This document shows, one piece after another, positions 9,987 to 17,930 of a stretch of 64,000 nucleotides of DNA. Each line of letters opens with the position of its first letter. The first letter of the stretch is position 1. Source of the stretch: Sphingobium sp. B2D3C (GTDB taxonomy: Bacteria > Pseudomonadota > Alphaproteobacteria > Sphingomonadales > Sphingomonadaceae); assembly GCF_025961835.1 (NCBI RefSeq), contig NZ_JAOQOK010000001.1:682001-746000 (forward strand), read 5' to 3'. The position numbers and the translations under genes are program-made. The notes under the pieces were generated by a model. That model did no database searches, had not been told where the DNA came from, and was given only the letters and a program-made list of their open reading frames with translations.

Positions 9987-10017
9987 AACCGGTGGCGGCA
10001 GCGCGCCGTCACCGGTT
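9987..10017 (-). other. Intergenic hairpin between pstS and pstC
   Basis: An 8-bp inverted repeat AACCGGTG (9987-9994) with CACCGGTT (10010-10017); the intervening bases can add a GGC/GCC extension. With no T-run on either side it is more likely an mRNA-stabilising or partial-attenuation hairpin, a common way to make more binding protein than permease. That role is inferred. Confidence 0.55.
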
Positions 10018-10028
10018 GGATTGTCCGA

Positions 10029-11063
10029 TCAGTGCAGTTCGTCGCCGTTCAGCACGGTGAGGTTTGCGATGCGCTCGGCATTGGCCGTGCGCACATCCTC
10101 GGGCGCGGCGACCATGCCACGGCGGGCCAGCGCGCCATCGGGTGCCCAGTTCTTGGCAAAGGCTTCCATATAGGCCTTGAGGCCCGGAATGGCCGCGAGA
10201 TGGGCCTTCTTCACATAGATGTAGAGCGGACGGGCGCCGGGATAGGAGCCGCCGGCAACGGTTTCATAAGTGGCTTCCTGACCGTTGATGGCGATGTCGC
10301 GCACCGTGTCGCGATTGGCCTCGAGGAAGGAGAAGCCGAAGATGCCGACCGCATCGGGATTGGCATTGAGCTTCTGCACGATCAGATTGTCATTCTCGCC
10401 GGCATCGACATAGGCGCCGTCCTCGCGGATCTGCGTGCAGAGCTGCTTGTGCTTGTCTTCATCCTTGCCCTTGAGTTCCTTCATGGCCGGGTCGGTGTCG
10501 CAGCCCGGGGTCAGGATCAGCTCGGCCAGCGAATCGCGCGTGCCGGAGGTCGAGGGCGGGCCGAAGACGGAGATGGCAATGGCAGGCAGCGAGGGGTCGA
10601 TATCCTGCCAGGTCTTGGCCTTGTTCGGGCCCTTGCCATAAGGATTGGCGGCCAGCGCTTCATAGACCTGCTTGGTGGTCAGCGCGATCTTGGGACCTTT
10701 CACGGACTCCGCCAGCGCCAGGCCATCCAGACCGATCTGGATTTCGATGATCTCGTTGACGCCGTTCGCCTGGCACGCCTCGAACTCGGATTTCTTCATG
10801 CGGCGGGAAGCGTTGGCGATATCCGGGTTCTGGGCGCCGACGCCCTTGCAGAACAGGCTGATGCCCGCACCGGTGCCGGTGGATTCGATGATCGGCGCTT
10901 TCATGCCGGGATTGTCATTCTGGAAGAGGCGCACGGCTTCCTGTGCGAACGGATAGACGGTGGACGAGCCGACCGCGCGGATCTGATCGCGCGCGCCGCC
11001 ACCGGGCTGGTTCTGGCAGGCCGCGAGCATGAGCAGGGACGCGGCGAAAAATGCGTGACGCAT
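10029..11063 (-). CDS. pstS: PstS, phosphate-binding lipoprotein
   Basis: A 344-residue periplasmic phosphate-binding protein. The N-terminus MRHAFFAASLLMLAAC has a lipobox (LAAC, Cys16), so it is probably anchored in a membrane rather than free. The motifs AVGSSTVYPF and ESTGTGAGI match the PstS phosphate-binding loops, and GPPSTSGTRD is a third. The frame is open further upstream, but ATG 11063 gives the signal peptide and has GGAG eight bases before it. It is the first transporter gene after phoR. Confidence 0.95.
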   Translation of the reverse strand: MRHAFFAASLLMLAACQNQPGGGARDQIRAVGSSTVYPFAQEAVRLFQNDNPGMKAPIIESTGTGAGISLFCKGVGAQNPDIANASRRMKKSEFEACQANGVNEIIEIQIGLDGLALAESVKGPKIALTTKQVYEALAANPYGKGPNKAKTWQDIDPSLPAIAISVFGPPSTSGTRDSLAELILTPGCDTDPAMKELKGKDEDKHKQLCTQIREDGAYVDAGENDNLIVQKLNANPDAVGIFGFSFLEANRDTVRDIAINGQEATYETVAGGSYPGARPLYIYVKKAHLAAIPGLKAYMEAFAKNWAPDGALARRGMVAAPEDVRTANAERIANLTVLNGDELH

Positions 11064-11127
11064 GGACTGGTCTCCGGGAGGCGCTTGTGTTGCCCGGCGT
11101 CGCCTTAGAACCGGGTTCCTCGCGCCT

Positions 11128-11156
11128 CTGTGACATTTCTGTTTCACTTTTGTGAC
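11128..11156. promoter_or_regulatory. Probable Pho box at the phoR-pstS junction
   Basis: Three 7-base elements read on the plus strand start at 11128 (CTGTGAC), 11139 (CTGTTTC) and 11150 (TTGTGAC), again exactly 11 bp apart as in the porin site. The match to CTGTCAT is weaker, and the repeats point opposite to pstS. The site overlaps the last codons of phoR and lies 65 bp before the pstS start, so it could give pstSCAB-phoU-phoB its own phosphate-controlled promoter. Confidence 0.5.
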
Positions 11157-12457
11157 TCGGTCACCCCGGCAGGTGCGGCCCGGGCGGTACCGGCAGCGGC
11201 GTCTTCGCCCGCAAGAGCGCGGAAGACCGGCAGTTCCACCCGCACGGTGGTGCCGACCCCGACCTTGCTGTCGAACTGAAGAATTCCGCCATGGCGCTGC
11301 ACGATGTGCTTCACGATGGCGAGGCCAAGGCCCGTTCCGCCCATCGCGCGGCTGCGGCTTGAGTCGATTCGGTAGAAGCGCTCGGTGAGGCGGGGGAGGT
11401 GTTCGGGTGGAATGCCCTCGCCCTGATCGCTCACCGCCAGGAGCACCATGTTGCGCTCATGCGGCTCGGCCCGAACCGTCACCGCCGTACCGGCCGCGCC
11501 ATATTTGAGCGCATTGCTGATGAGGTTGTGAAGCAGCTGGCTCAACTGCGCACGGTCGCCGCGCACCGGGGGCAAGTCCGGATCGACCTGCGTCACGATA
11601 TCCTGCCCGCGCTTGTTCTGCCCCTGGCGGAAGACCTGCACCACTTCCTCCACCAGCGGGGCGAAGGCCACCGGCTGGTCGGGCGAGCGATATTTGTCCG
11701 CCTCGATGCGGGAGAGGGACATGAGATCGTCCACCAGCCGCTGCATCCGCCGCGCCTCGCCATCCATGATGGTGAGGAAGCGCTCGCGGGTGGCCGCATC
11801 GGCGCCCGCGACGGGGTCGCGCAGGGTTTCGATGAAGCCGAGGATGCCGGCCAGCGGCGTGCGCAGCTCGTGGCTGGCATTGGCGACGAAATCCACGCGC
11901 ATCCGCTCGGCGGCCTGCTTGTCGCTCTGGTCGAACAGCAAGGCGAGCAGGCGGCCATTGGCAATCGGCTGAATGTCGAGCGCCCAGCTTTGGCCGGCGG
12001 CGCCCAGCCCAATGATGTCCACGCGGGCGGGAGCCTGCGCCTGATTGGGGCCGGTGAGCAGATCGATCGCGGCCGGGTGGCGCAGGGCCAGCCGCACGTC
12101 CTGCCCGATGATGTGACGGCCGAGCAGCGCCAGCGCGGCGTCGTTGCAGCGCTCGATCCGTCCGCGCTCCACGATCAGGCTCGGGTGCGGCAGGGCCTGG
12201 AGCAGCGTGTCGATCTGGCTGAGGCTCGCGCCATTTGCGTCAGGCGCAGGTGCCGAGATCAGGGACGGCGTTGCGCGGCGCTCCAGCGCATCGAAGAGCA
12301 GCGCGACGCCGAACAGGCAGGCCACCGCCGAGGTCAACGTGGCTTCCGCGCTGCCGGTCAGGGCGTAGACGATGACGGTCGCCAGCGCCCCCGTCAGCAG
12401 CAAAATCCAGATCGAGCGGTCGACGCGGGCCATGGCCACCCCGTAGATGATTCGCAT
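11144..12457 (-). CDS. phoR: PhoR, phosphate regulon sensor kinase
   Basis: A 437-residue histidine kinase with two N-terminal membrane helices (about 14-58), a PAS-like region (about 80-175), a HisKA domain with the phospho-accepting H196 in SHELRTP, and an HATPase domain (N box HNLISNALKYG, G boxes DQGEGI and GGTGLGLAIVKHI). It phosphorylates PhoB when phosphate is scarce. The start is uncertain: ATG 12457 has no clear ribosome site and the in-frame ATG 12433 (MARVDRSIW) is also possible. The sensor lies upstream of the transporter and its regulator phoB at the far end. Confidence 0.93.
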   Translation of the reverse strand: MRIIYGVAMARVDRSIWILLLTGALATVIVYALTGSAEATLTSAVACLFGVALLFDALERRATPSLISAPAPDANGASLSQIDTLLQALPHPSLIVERGRIERCNDAALALLGRHIIGQDVRLALRHPAAIDLLTGPNQAQAPARVDIIGLGAAGQSWALDIQPIANGRLLALLFDQSDKQAAERMRVDFVANASHELRTPLAGILGFIETLRDPVAGADAATRERFLTIMDGEARRMQRLVDDLMSLSRIEADKYRSPDQPVAFAPLVEEVVQVFRQGQNKRGQDIVTQVDPDLPPVRGDRAQLSQLLHNLISNALKYGAAGTAVTVRAEPHERNMVLLAVSDQGEGIPPEHLPRLTERFYRIDSSRSRAMGGTGLGLAIVKHIVQRHGGILQFDSKVGVGTTVRVELPVFRALAGEDAAAGTARAAPAGVTESQK

Positions 12458-12504
12458 TGCCAGCGCGATTCCAAAGATGGCAGCGCGCTGGGGCAGTGAG
12501 GGGC

Positions 12505-13179
12505 TTAGACCGTCCAGCGCTCCAGCAGCGGTATCAGCTCGTCATAATGGTCGATACCGGCATCCGCGCCGATCTCTTCCGCCGTGCAGGGCACGAAGCC
12601 GAAGCTGACCGCAATCGAGGGGATGGCAGCAGCACGGGCGGCCAGCGTGTCATTGTCGGTATCGCCCAGGAAGATGGTGCGCCCGCCGCCCGCCTTCTCG
12701 ACCATGTCGAGCAGCAGATCGGGCAGCGGCTTCATCCGGTTGGGGCCGAGCGTGTCGCCGCCGACGATAGCCGCGAGACGGGGCGTAAGGCCGAGCTGAT
12801 CGAGCAGGCTGCGCGCCAGCGCCTCGCGCTTGTTGGTGCAGACGGCCAGTCGCACGCCGCGCGCGGAAAGCGCATCCATCGCGTCGATCAGGCCCGGATA
12901 TGGCTGGGTATGTACCGCGATGTTGGCGGCATAATGGTCCAGCAGGATCGGCAGCAGCGCATCGACCATCGCCTCGTCTTGCTCGCCCGATTCCTGCAGT
13001 GCCCGCGCCAGCATGCGCCGCGCGCCCTTGCCGATGAACGGGCGGATGGTCTCGACCGGAAAGGGGCCGTAACCGCGCGTGGCGAGCGCGTGATTGACGG
13101 CGGCGGTCAGGTCCGCGCCGGTATCCAGCAGCGTGCCGTCAAGATCGAAGCCGACAAGGTCGAAAGCAAATTTGGTCAT
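12505..13179 (-). CDS. gph: Phosphoglycolate phosphatase-like HAD hydrolase
   Basis: A 224-residue haloacid-dehalogenase hydrolase. Motif I is FDLDGTLLDT (about 11-20), with the nucleophile Asp first and the acid/base Asp two residues later. Motif II is the threonine in VCTNK, and the acidic motif IV is GDTDNDTLAARAA. The helical cap between motifs I and II fits Gph, which removes 2-phosphoglycolate formed by DNA repair or oxygenase activity. Substrate assignment is by family only. ATG 13179 is chosen over ATG 13224 because the extra 15 residues look unstructured. Confidence 0.82.
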   Translation of the reverse strand: MTKFAFDLVGFDLDGTLLDTGADLTAAVNHALATRGYGPFPVETIRPFIGKGARRMLARALQESGEQDEAMVDALLPILLDHYAANIAVHTQPYPGLIDAMDALSARGVRLAVCTNKREALARSLLDQLGLTPRLAAIVGGDTLGPNRMKPLPDLLLDMVEKAGGGRTIFLGDTDNDTLAARAAAIPSIAVSFGFVPCTAEEIGADAGIDHYDELIPLLERWTV

Positions 13180-13277
13180 CGCCGCCCCATGCCTTCTGGG
13201 CAGTGGCGCGATCAAGTCAAACATGGCAAGGCTTGCCTGCCCTGTCCTGATCGCCCCTCGATCTCGCCAACAAGAGA

Positions 13278-14663
13278 GTGCCCGTGCCCGATCCGATCAA
13301 CCGCCCGCTTGCCGTTATCATTCTTGCTGCCGGCCAGGGGACGCGCATGAAGTCGGCCAGGCACAAGGTGCTGCATCCGCTCGCTGGCCGGCCGATGCTG
13401 CTCCACCTGCTGGCAAGCGCCGGCGCGCTCGATCCGGCGCGGCAGATCGTCGTGGTCGGCGCCGGGCGCGAGCAGGTGGAGACCGCCGTGGCCGGTCGCG
13501 GGATCGACATCGCCGTGCAGGCGGAACAGCTCGGCACGGGTCATGCCGTGGCGCAGAGCGCAGCGGCGCTGCAGGGCTTTGTCGGCGATGTGCTCATTCT
13601 CTATGGCGATGTGCCCCTGGTCCGCGCCGAGACCATGCGGGCGATGATTGCGCGCCTGCATGAGGAGGATGCGCCGGCCTGCGTCGTGCTCGGCTTCCGC
13701 CCGCGCGACCCCGCCGCTTATGGCCGCATAATCGCCACTGCCGATGGACGCATTGGCAAGATGGTCGAATATAAGGACGCGACCGAGGCGGAGCGCGCCG
13801 AGGATCTGTGCAATTCCGGCCTGATGGCCGTGCGCGCCGAGGATCTGTTCGCGCTGCTCGACCGGGTCAGCAATGATAATGCAGCGGGCGAATATTATCT
13901 GCCGGATATCGTGATGCTCGCCGCCGTCGACGGGCGGGCGAGCGCGGTCATCGAAACCAGCGCTGATGAGGTCGCCGGCGTGAACAGCCGGGCCGAACTG
14001 GCGGCGGTCGAGGCGAGCTGGCAGCAGGCACGGCGCGCGGAAGCGATGCGCGACGGTGTGACGCTGGTCGCGCCGGAGACGGTGTTTTTCGCCTACGACA
14101 CCGTTCTTGGCCGCGACGTGACCGTCGAGCCGAATGTGATCTTCGCCCCCGGTGTGGTGGTGGAGGACGGCGCGACGATCCATGCCTTCAGCCATTTGGA
14201 GGGCGCGCATGTCGGCCGCGAGGCCTCGGTTGGGCCGTTTGCGCGGCTGCGGCCCGGCGCGCGGCTGGGCGAAAAGACCAAGGTCGGCAATTTCGTCGAG
14301 ATCAAGAAGGCCGTGCTGGGCGCGGGGAGCAAGGTAAACCATCTCTCCTATGTCGGCGACGCGCAGGTGGGCGAGGCGGTGAACATCGGTGCCGGCACGA
14401 TCACCTGCAACTATGACGGCTATTTCAAGCACGAAACAGTGATCGGCGACCGCGCGTTTATCGGCTCCAACAGCGCGCTGATCGCGCCGGTGCGGATCGG
14501 CCGGGATGCGATCGTCGCGGCAGGCAGCGCCGTCTCGCGCGATGTCGGGGACGGAGAGCTACGCTTGGTCCGCGCGGAACAGTTTGTGAAGCCGGGCTGG
14601 GCCGATCGCTTTCATGACGCGATGCGCAAAAAGAAAAGTGCGGCGCGCAAGAAAGACAGCTGA
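13278..14663 (+). CDS. glmU: GlmU, GlcNAc-1-P uridyltransferase / GlcN-1-P acetyltransferase
   Basis: A 461-residue bifunctional enzyme making UDP-N-acetylglucosamine for peptidoglycan and lipopolysaccharide. The N-terminal uridyltransferase has the LAAGQGTRMKSARHKVLHPL nucleotide loop (about residues 13-32). The C-terminal half is a left-handed beta-helix with the acetyltransferase motifs KVGNFVEIKKA, NHLSYVGDA and GAGTITCNYDG. The start is GTG 13278 or GTG 13284. glmS, the first enzyme of the same pathway, lies about 1 kb downstream, separated by a toxin-antitoxin pair. Confidence 0.96.
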   Translation: MPVPDPINRPLAVIILAAGQGTRMKSARHKVLHPLAGRPMLLHLLASAGALDPARQIVVVGAGREQVETAVAGRGIDIAVQAEQLGTGHAVAQSAAALQGFVGDVLILYGDVPLVRAETMRAMIARLHEEDAPACVVLGFRPRDPAAYGRIIATADGRIGKMVEYKDATEAERAEDLCNSGLMAVRAEDLFALLDRVSNDNAAGEYYLPDIVMLAAVDGRASAVIETSADEVAGVNSRAELAAVEASWQQARRAEAMRDGVTLVAPETVFFAYDTVLGRDVTVEPNVIFAPGVVVEDGATIHAFSHLEGAHVGREASVGPFARLRPGARLGEKTKVGNFVEIKKAVLGAGSKVNHLSYVGDAQVGEAVNIGAGTITCNYDGYFKHETVIGDRAFIGSNSALIAPVRIGRDAIVAAGSAVSRDVGDGELRLVRAEQFVKPGWADRFHDAMRKKKSAARKKDS

Positions 14664-14669
14664 GGCACC

Positions 14670-14690
14670 TGCCATCCGGTGGCATTTTAT
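14670..14690 (+). terminator. Possible weak terminator after glmU
   Basis: A 5-bp stem TGCCA (14670-14674) / TGGCA (14680-14684) with loop TCCGG, followed by TTTTAT. The geometry is that of an intrinsic terminator, but the stem is short. Confidence 0.4.
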
Positions 14691-14794
14691 CGACGAACCG
14701 AGGAAAATTTCTGCGGGATTGTCGAAAATGTCCAATCGCCCTGGCAGCATTTTTGAGAGGGTCGAGCCCAGCAGATGAGCAGCGATCCTTCGTG

Positions 14795-14953
14795 GGACAC
14801 AATCGGCTTTGCCCGGTTGTGGGGAGTGCAGCGCTGATCATCGATCCTTATCGGTGCGAGCCGAACCTGTCCGTGGGAAATGCGCCGCCCGGTGCATTTG
14901 GGCAGTTGGGATAGGAAAGAGGGCGGCCAGCTATGTGGTTCGCCCTCTTTTCT
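14795..14953 (+). ncRNA. Candidate structured RNA in the glmU-vapB gap
   Basis: The 343-bp gap after glmU has no credible gene but strong pairing. GGACA (14795-14799) and TCGGCT (14803-14808) pair with AGCCGA (14859-14864) and TGTCC (14868-14872), giving an 11-bp helix with a symmetric 3x3 internal loop. A small hairpin CGAT/ATCG (14842-14853) lies inside it, and the stretch ends at a 10-bp terminator hairpin. No known RNA family was recognised. It could be a small RNA or a 3' UTR element of glmU; the transcript boundaries are guesses. Confidence 0.35.
14916..14953 (+). terminator. Rho-independent terminator-like hairpin upstream of vapB
   Basis: AAAGAGGGCG (14916-14925) pairs perfectly with CGCCCTCTTT (14941-14950) around a 15-base loop, followed by TTCTTG. 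The A-tract/T-tract symmetry means it could stop transcripts from either direction. It separates the glmU transcription unit from the toxin-antitoxin promoter. Confidence 0.65.
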
Positions 14954-14972
14954 TGCGTGGCCGAGGCGCGCA

Positions 14973-15000
14973 TTGACATGATATCACGATATGATATCAA
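14973..15000 (+). promoter_or_regulatory. Toxin-antitoxin promoter with overlapping operator
   Basis: A perfect -35 box TTGACA (14973-14978) is followed after 16 bp by TATCAA (14995-15000) as a likely -10. Two copies of the palindrome TGATATCA (14979-14986 and 14992-14999), 13 bp apart, fill the spacer and overlap the -10, as expected for an operator bound by the ribbon-helix-helix antitoxin. The predicted transcript start is at or next to the ATG at 15007. Confidence 0.6.
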
Positions 15001-15006
15001 TATATC

Positions 15007-15267
15007 ATGCGCTTCCTGGCTGACCTTTCCGACGACGATGTGAAGTGGCTTGAGGAGCAGGCCGCCCAGCAGGGGACATCTCGTGCGGCGATCCTCCGCG
15101 AGGCCGTCAGCAGCTATCGTGCCGCCCAGTCCATGCAGGGGGTGGAGCGTTTTTTCGGCCTCTGGGCACAGCATGGCTCATCGGTGGATGGGCTGGCCTA
15201 TGAACGTCGCGCCCGTGGCGAGTGGGATCGGGACTGGGAGAGCGCCGAGGGCGCACCTCAGCCGTGA
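15007..15267 (+). CDS. Ribbon-helix-helix antitoxin (VapB-like)
   Basis: An 86-residue protein with a ribbon-helix-helix DNA-binding N-terminus (about 1-42: MRFLADLSDDDVKWL, then TSRAAILREAVSSY) and an acidic, tryptophan-containing C-terminus (GEWDRDWESAE) of the kind that wraps a PIN toxin. It should neutralise the downstream toxin and repress its own promoter. No ribosome-binding site precedes ATG 15007 and the predicted transcript begins there, so translation may be leaderless. It overlaps the toxin gene by four bases. Confidence 0.85.
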   Translation: MRFLADLSDDDVKWLEEQAAQQGTSRAAILREAVSSYRAAQSMQGVERFFGLWAQHGSSVDGLAYERRARGEWDRDWESAEGAPQP

Positions 15268-15632
15268 GCGAGTTCTACTTCGACACCAATATTCTCATCG
15301 ATGCGCTTCATGAACGCCCGCAGGCCTGGGCGGAACTGCAGCGCGCCCGTCGGCCCTGGATCAGCCGGATCAGCTGGATCGAGATCATGGCCGGCGCCCC
15401 GGACGGGCTCCATGCCGAGACGGAGCGCTTTCTGGATCTTTTCGCGATCGCGGAAGTAAGCGAGGAGGTGGGGCGGCGGGCCGCTTCGCTTCGGCAGCAG
15501 CGCCGTTCGCTTAAATTGCCCGATGCCATCATTCTCGCTTCGGCCCAGTTGAGCGGGCGCATATTGGTGACGCGCAACAGCAGGGATTTCCCGGCCAATA
15601 TGCCGGGCATCCGCATCCCCTACACGATCTGA
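15264..15632 (+). CDS. PIN-domain toxin (VapC-like ribonuclease)
   Basis: A 122-residue PIN-domain protein. The acidic metal-binding set is visible: D7 in YFDTNILIDAL, E in SWIEIMAG (about 40), and D in LPDAIILASA (about 93), with a further acidic residue in TRNSRDFP. VapC toxins cut tRNA or rRNA when the antitoxin is lost. The frame extends upstream to 15222, but GTG 15264 overlaps the antitoxin stop (GTGA) and starts the PIN core directly. The pair sits between glmU and glmS. Confidence 0.87.
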   Translation: MSEFYFDTNILIDALHERPQAWAELQRARRPWISRISWIEIMAGAPDGLHAETERFLDLFAIAEVSEEVGRRAASLRQQRRSLKLPDAIILASAQLSGRILVTRNSRDFPANMPGIRIPYTI

Positions 15633-15651
15633 ATTCAAGGAAGGCTCACCC

Positions 15652-17475
15652 ATGTGCGGAATCATCGGCATCGTCGGCACGCAGGATGTTGCGGAGCGCC
15701 TGCTCGACGGGCTGCGGCGGCTCGAATATCGCGGCTATGATTCCGCCGGCGTCGCTACAATCGTGGATGGCCGGATCGAGCGGCGGCGGGCCGAGGGCAA
15801 GCTCGTCAATCTTGCCCGTGTGCTGGCCGCCGAGCCGCTGGCGGGCGCGACCGGCATTGCCCATACCCGCTGGGCCACCCATGGCGCGCCGACCACGAGC
15901 AACGCGCACCCCCATGCGACGGACGAGGTCGCGGTGGTCCACAATGGCATCATCGAAAATTTCAAGGCGCTGCGTGATGAGCTGATCGGGCGCGGGCGGG
16001 TGTTCGCCAGCGAGACCGATACCGAGGTGGTCGCGCATCTGGTGAGCGAGCTGGTCGAGCAGGGCGCTTCGCCACAGGACGCCGTGAAGCAGGTGCTGCC
16101 CCGCCTGCATGGCGCCTTTGCGCTCGCCATCCTATTCCGTCGCCATCCCGATCTGTTGATCGGCGCGCGCCTTGGCTCGCCGCTGGTGGTCGGCCATGGC
16201 GATGGCGAGACCTATCTCGGATCGGACGCGCTGGCGCTGGCCCCGCTCACCCAGCGCATCGCCTATCTGGACGAGGGCGACTGGGTGGTGGTGACGCGCG
16301 AGGGCGCGCAGGTGTTCGATCGGGCCAACAATCCCGTCGAGCGCGCGGTCACCATCTCCGGCGTGTCCGGTGCGATGATCGACAAGGGCAATCATCGCCA
16401 CTTCATGCTCAAGGAGATTTACGAGCAGCCCGTGGTGGTGGCGCAGACGCTGCGCAGCTACCTCCGGCGGATCGACGACACGCTCTCCCTGCCGATCCCG
16501 GACTTCGACCTGTCTGCCATCGGCCGGGTCACGATTGTCGCGTGCGGCACCAGTTTCTATGCCGGCATGGTCGCCAAATACTGGTTCGAGCAGTTCGCGC
16601 GCGTGCCAGTCGATCTCGATTTCGCCTCGGAATTTCGCTATCGCGAGCCGGTGATGGAGGCGGGCGGCCTTGCCCTCTTCATCTCCCAATCCGGCGAGAC
16701 GGCCGATACGCTCGCGGCGTTGCGCCATGCCAAGGCGGAAGGGCAGAAGATCGCCGTCGTCGTCAACGTGCCGACCAGCTCGATGGCGCGCGAGGCGGAT
16801 TTGCTGCTGCCGACCCATGCCGGGCCGGAGATCGGCGTCGCCTCGACCAAGGCCTTCACCTGCCAGCTCGCCGTGCTCGCGGCGCTCGCGGCCAATCTCG
16901 CCCGCGCGAAAGGGCGGCTGACGCGCGCGGAAGAGCAGCGGATCGTCGGCCACCTCGCCGAGGCCCCCGCCGCGATCAATCAGGCGCTGATGCAGGACGA
17001 GGCGATCCAGGCCCTTGCCCCGCACATCGCACCCGCGCGGGACGTGCTCTATCTGGGGCGCGGCACCGATTATCCGCTGGCCCTCGAAGGTGCACTAAAG
17101 CTCAAGGAAATCAGCTACATCCATGCCGAAGGTTATGCGGCGGGTGAAATGAAGCACGGCCCCATCGCGCTGATCGACGAGGCAGTACCGGTCATCGTCA
17201 TCGCGCCCTCAGGCCCGCTGTTCGAGAAGACCGTCTCCAACATGCAGGAAGTGCAGGCCCGCGGCGGCAAGGTCGTGCTGATCTCGGACGAGAAGGGCAT
17301 CGCCGCCGCCGGTGAAGGCTGCCTTGCCACACTCGCGCTCCCCAAGGTCCACCCCCTCATCGCGCCGATGGTCTATGCCGTGCCCGTGCAACTGCTCGCC
17401 TACCACGTCGCGGTGCTCAAGGGCACGGATGTCGACCAGCCCCGGAATTTGGCGAAAAGCGTGACGGTGGAGTAG
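15652..17475 (+). CDS. glmS: GlmS, glutamine-fructose-6-phosphate aminotransferase
   Basis: A 607-residue enzyme producing glucosamine-6-phosphate from fructose-6-phosphate and glutamine, the entry to amino-sugar and cell-wall synthesis. Cys2 in MCGIIGIVG is the glutaminase nucleophile once the Met is removed; the N-terminal amidotransferase domain spans about 2-220. Two SIS sugar-isomerase domains follow (CGTSFYAGMVAKYW, SQSGETADTLAAL, then the C-terminal DQPRNLAKSVTVE). AAGGAAGG lies just before the ATG. No glmS ribozyme was seen upstream. Confidence 0.97.
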   Translation: MCGIIGIVGTQDVAERLLDGLRRLEYRGYDSAGVATIVDGRIERRRAEGKLVNLARVLAAEPLAGATGIAHTRWATHGAPTTSNAHPHATDEVAVVHNGIIENFKALRDELIGRGRVFASETDTEVVAHLVSELVEQGASPQDAVKQVLPRLHGAFALAILFRRHPDLLIGARLGSPLVVGHGDGETYLGSDALALAPLTQRIAYLDEGDWVVVTREGAQVFDRANNPVERAVTISGVSGAMIDKGNHRHFMLKEIYEQPVVVAQTLRSYLRRIDDTLSLPIPDFDLSAIGRVTIVACGTSFYAGMVAKYWFEQFARVPVDLDFASEFRYREPVMEAGGLALFISQSGETADTLAALRHAKAEGQKIAVVVNVPTSSMAREADLLLPTHAGPEIGVASTKAFTCQLAVLAALAANLARAKGRLTRAEEQRIVGHLAEAPAAINQALMQDEAIQALAPHIAPARDVLYLGRGTDYPLALEGALKLKEISYIHAEGYAAGEMKHGPIALIDEAVPVIVIAPSGPLFEKTVSNMQEVQARGGKVVLISDEKGIAAAGEGCLATLALPKVHPLIAPMVYAVPVQLLAYHVAVLKGTDVDQPRNLAKSVTVE

Positions 17476-17930
17476 GTTCGACCTCTGAGTGTGGCCCCTT
17501 GCGGCGCATATAGTTTCTCAAATGGCGATTAAAATTCGCCGATTTTGAATTTGCGACAATTAAAATTGTCAGATTATTCCTAAATAAAATACGTATTTAG
17601 TCATCGGTACCTTCAATAGTGCATCTTGGCGAAAGGGCATGCCAGTGGCCGGGTGGTCAGCATCTGAGCAAGAATGATAGTACAGATCGGCCATGCACCG
17701 GACCTCCGGTCTTAACGCCGATCCGCTAGTTGCGCAGGGTGGCTGCTGCTCATGCGTGCCCACGCAACCACGGCATCTTACTGGCGGCCGAAGTAGGGTG
17801 TGCGTGTTTCCGTCGACCGTCGTGCCAACGGCAGCGTCGCACGGCTGGACGATCGATTGGGAAAAACAGTTTCATATCCTGCGCATAGGTGGCCACAAGA
17901 GCCTGTTTCCGCTTGTAGAGGTCTCATCCT
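17476..17930 (+). other. Gene-free gap with AT-rich hairpin cluster
   Basis: About 455 bp without a convincing gene. Between 17520 and 17600 the base composition turns AT-rich and three inverted repeats follow each other: GGCGA/TCGCC (17524-17540), the near-perfect palindrome GACAATTAAAATTGTC (17555-17570), and CTAAATA/TATTTAG (17580-17600). One may end the glmS transcript. The rest, to 17930, shows nothing recognisable, apart from a short AGAGG ribosome site before the next gene. Confidence 0.5.

Noticed and set aside
13212-14432. A 406-residue antisense frame across glmU
   Set aside because: glmU motifs are complete on the plus strand.
15640-15652. A glmS ribozyme upstream of glmS
   Set aside because: The gap after the toxin gene is only 19 bp and holds just the ribosome-binding site.
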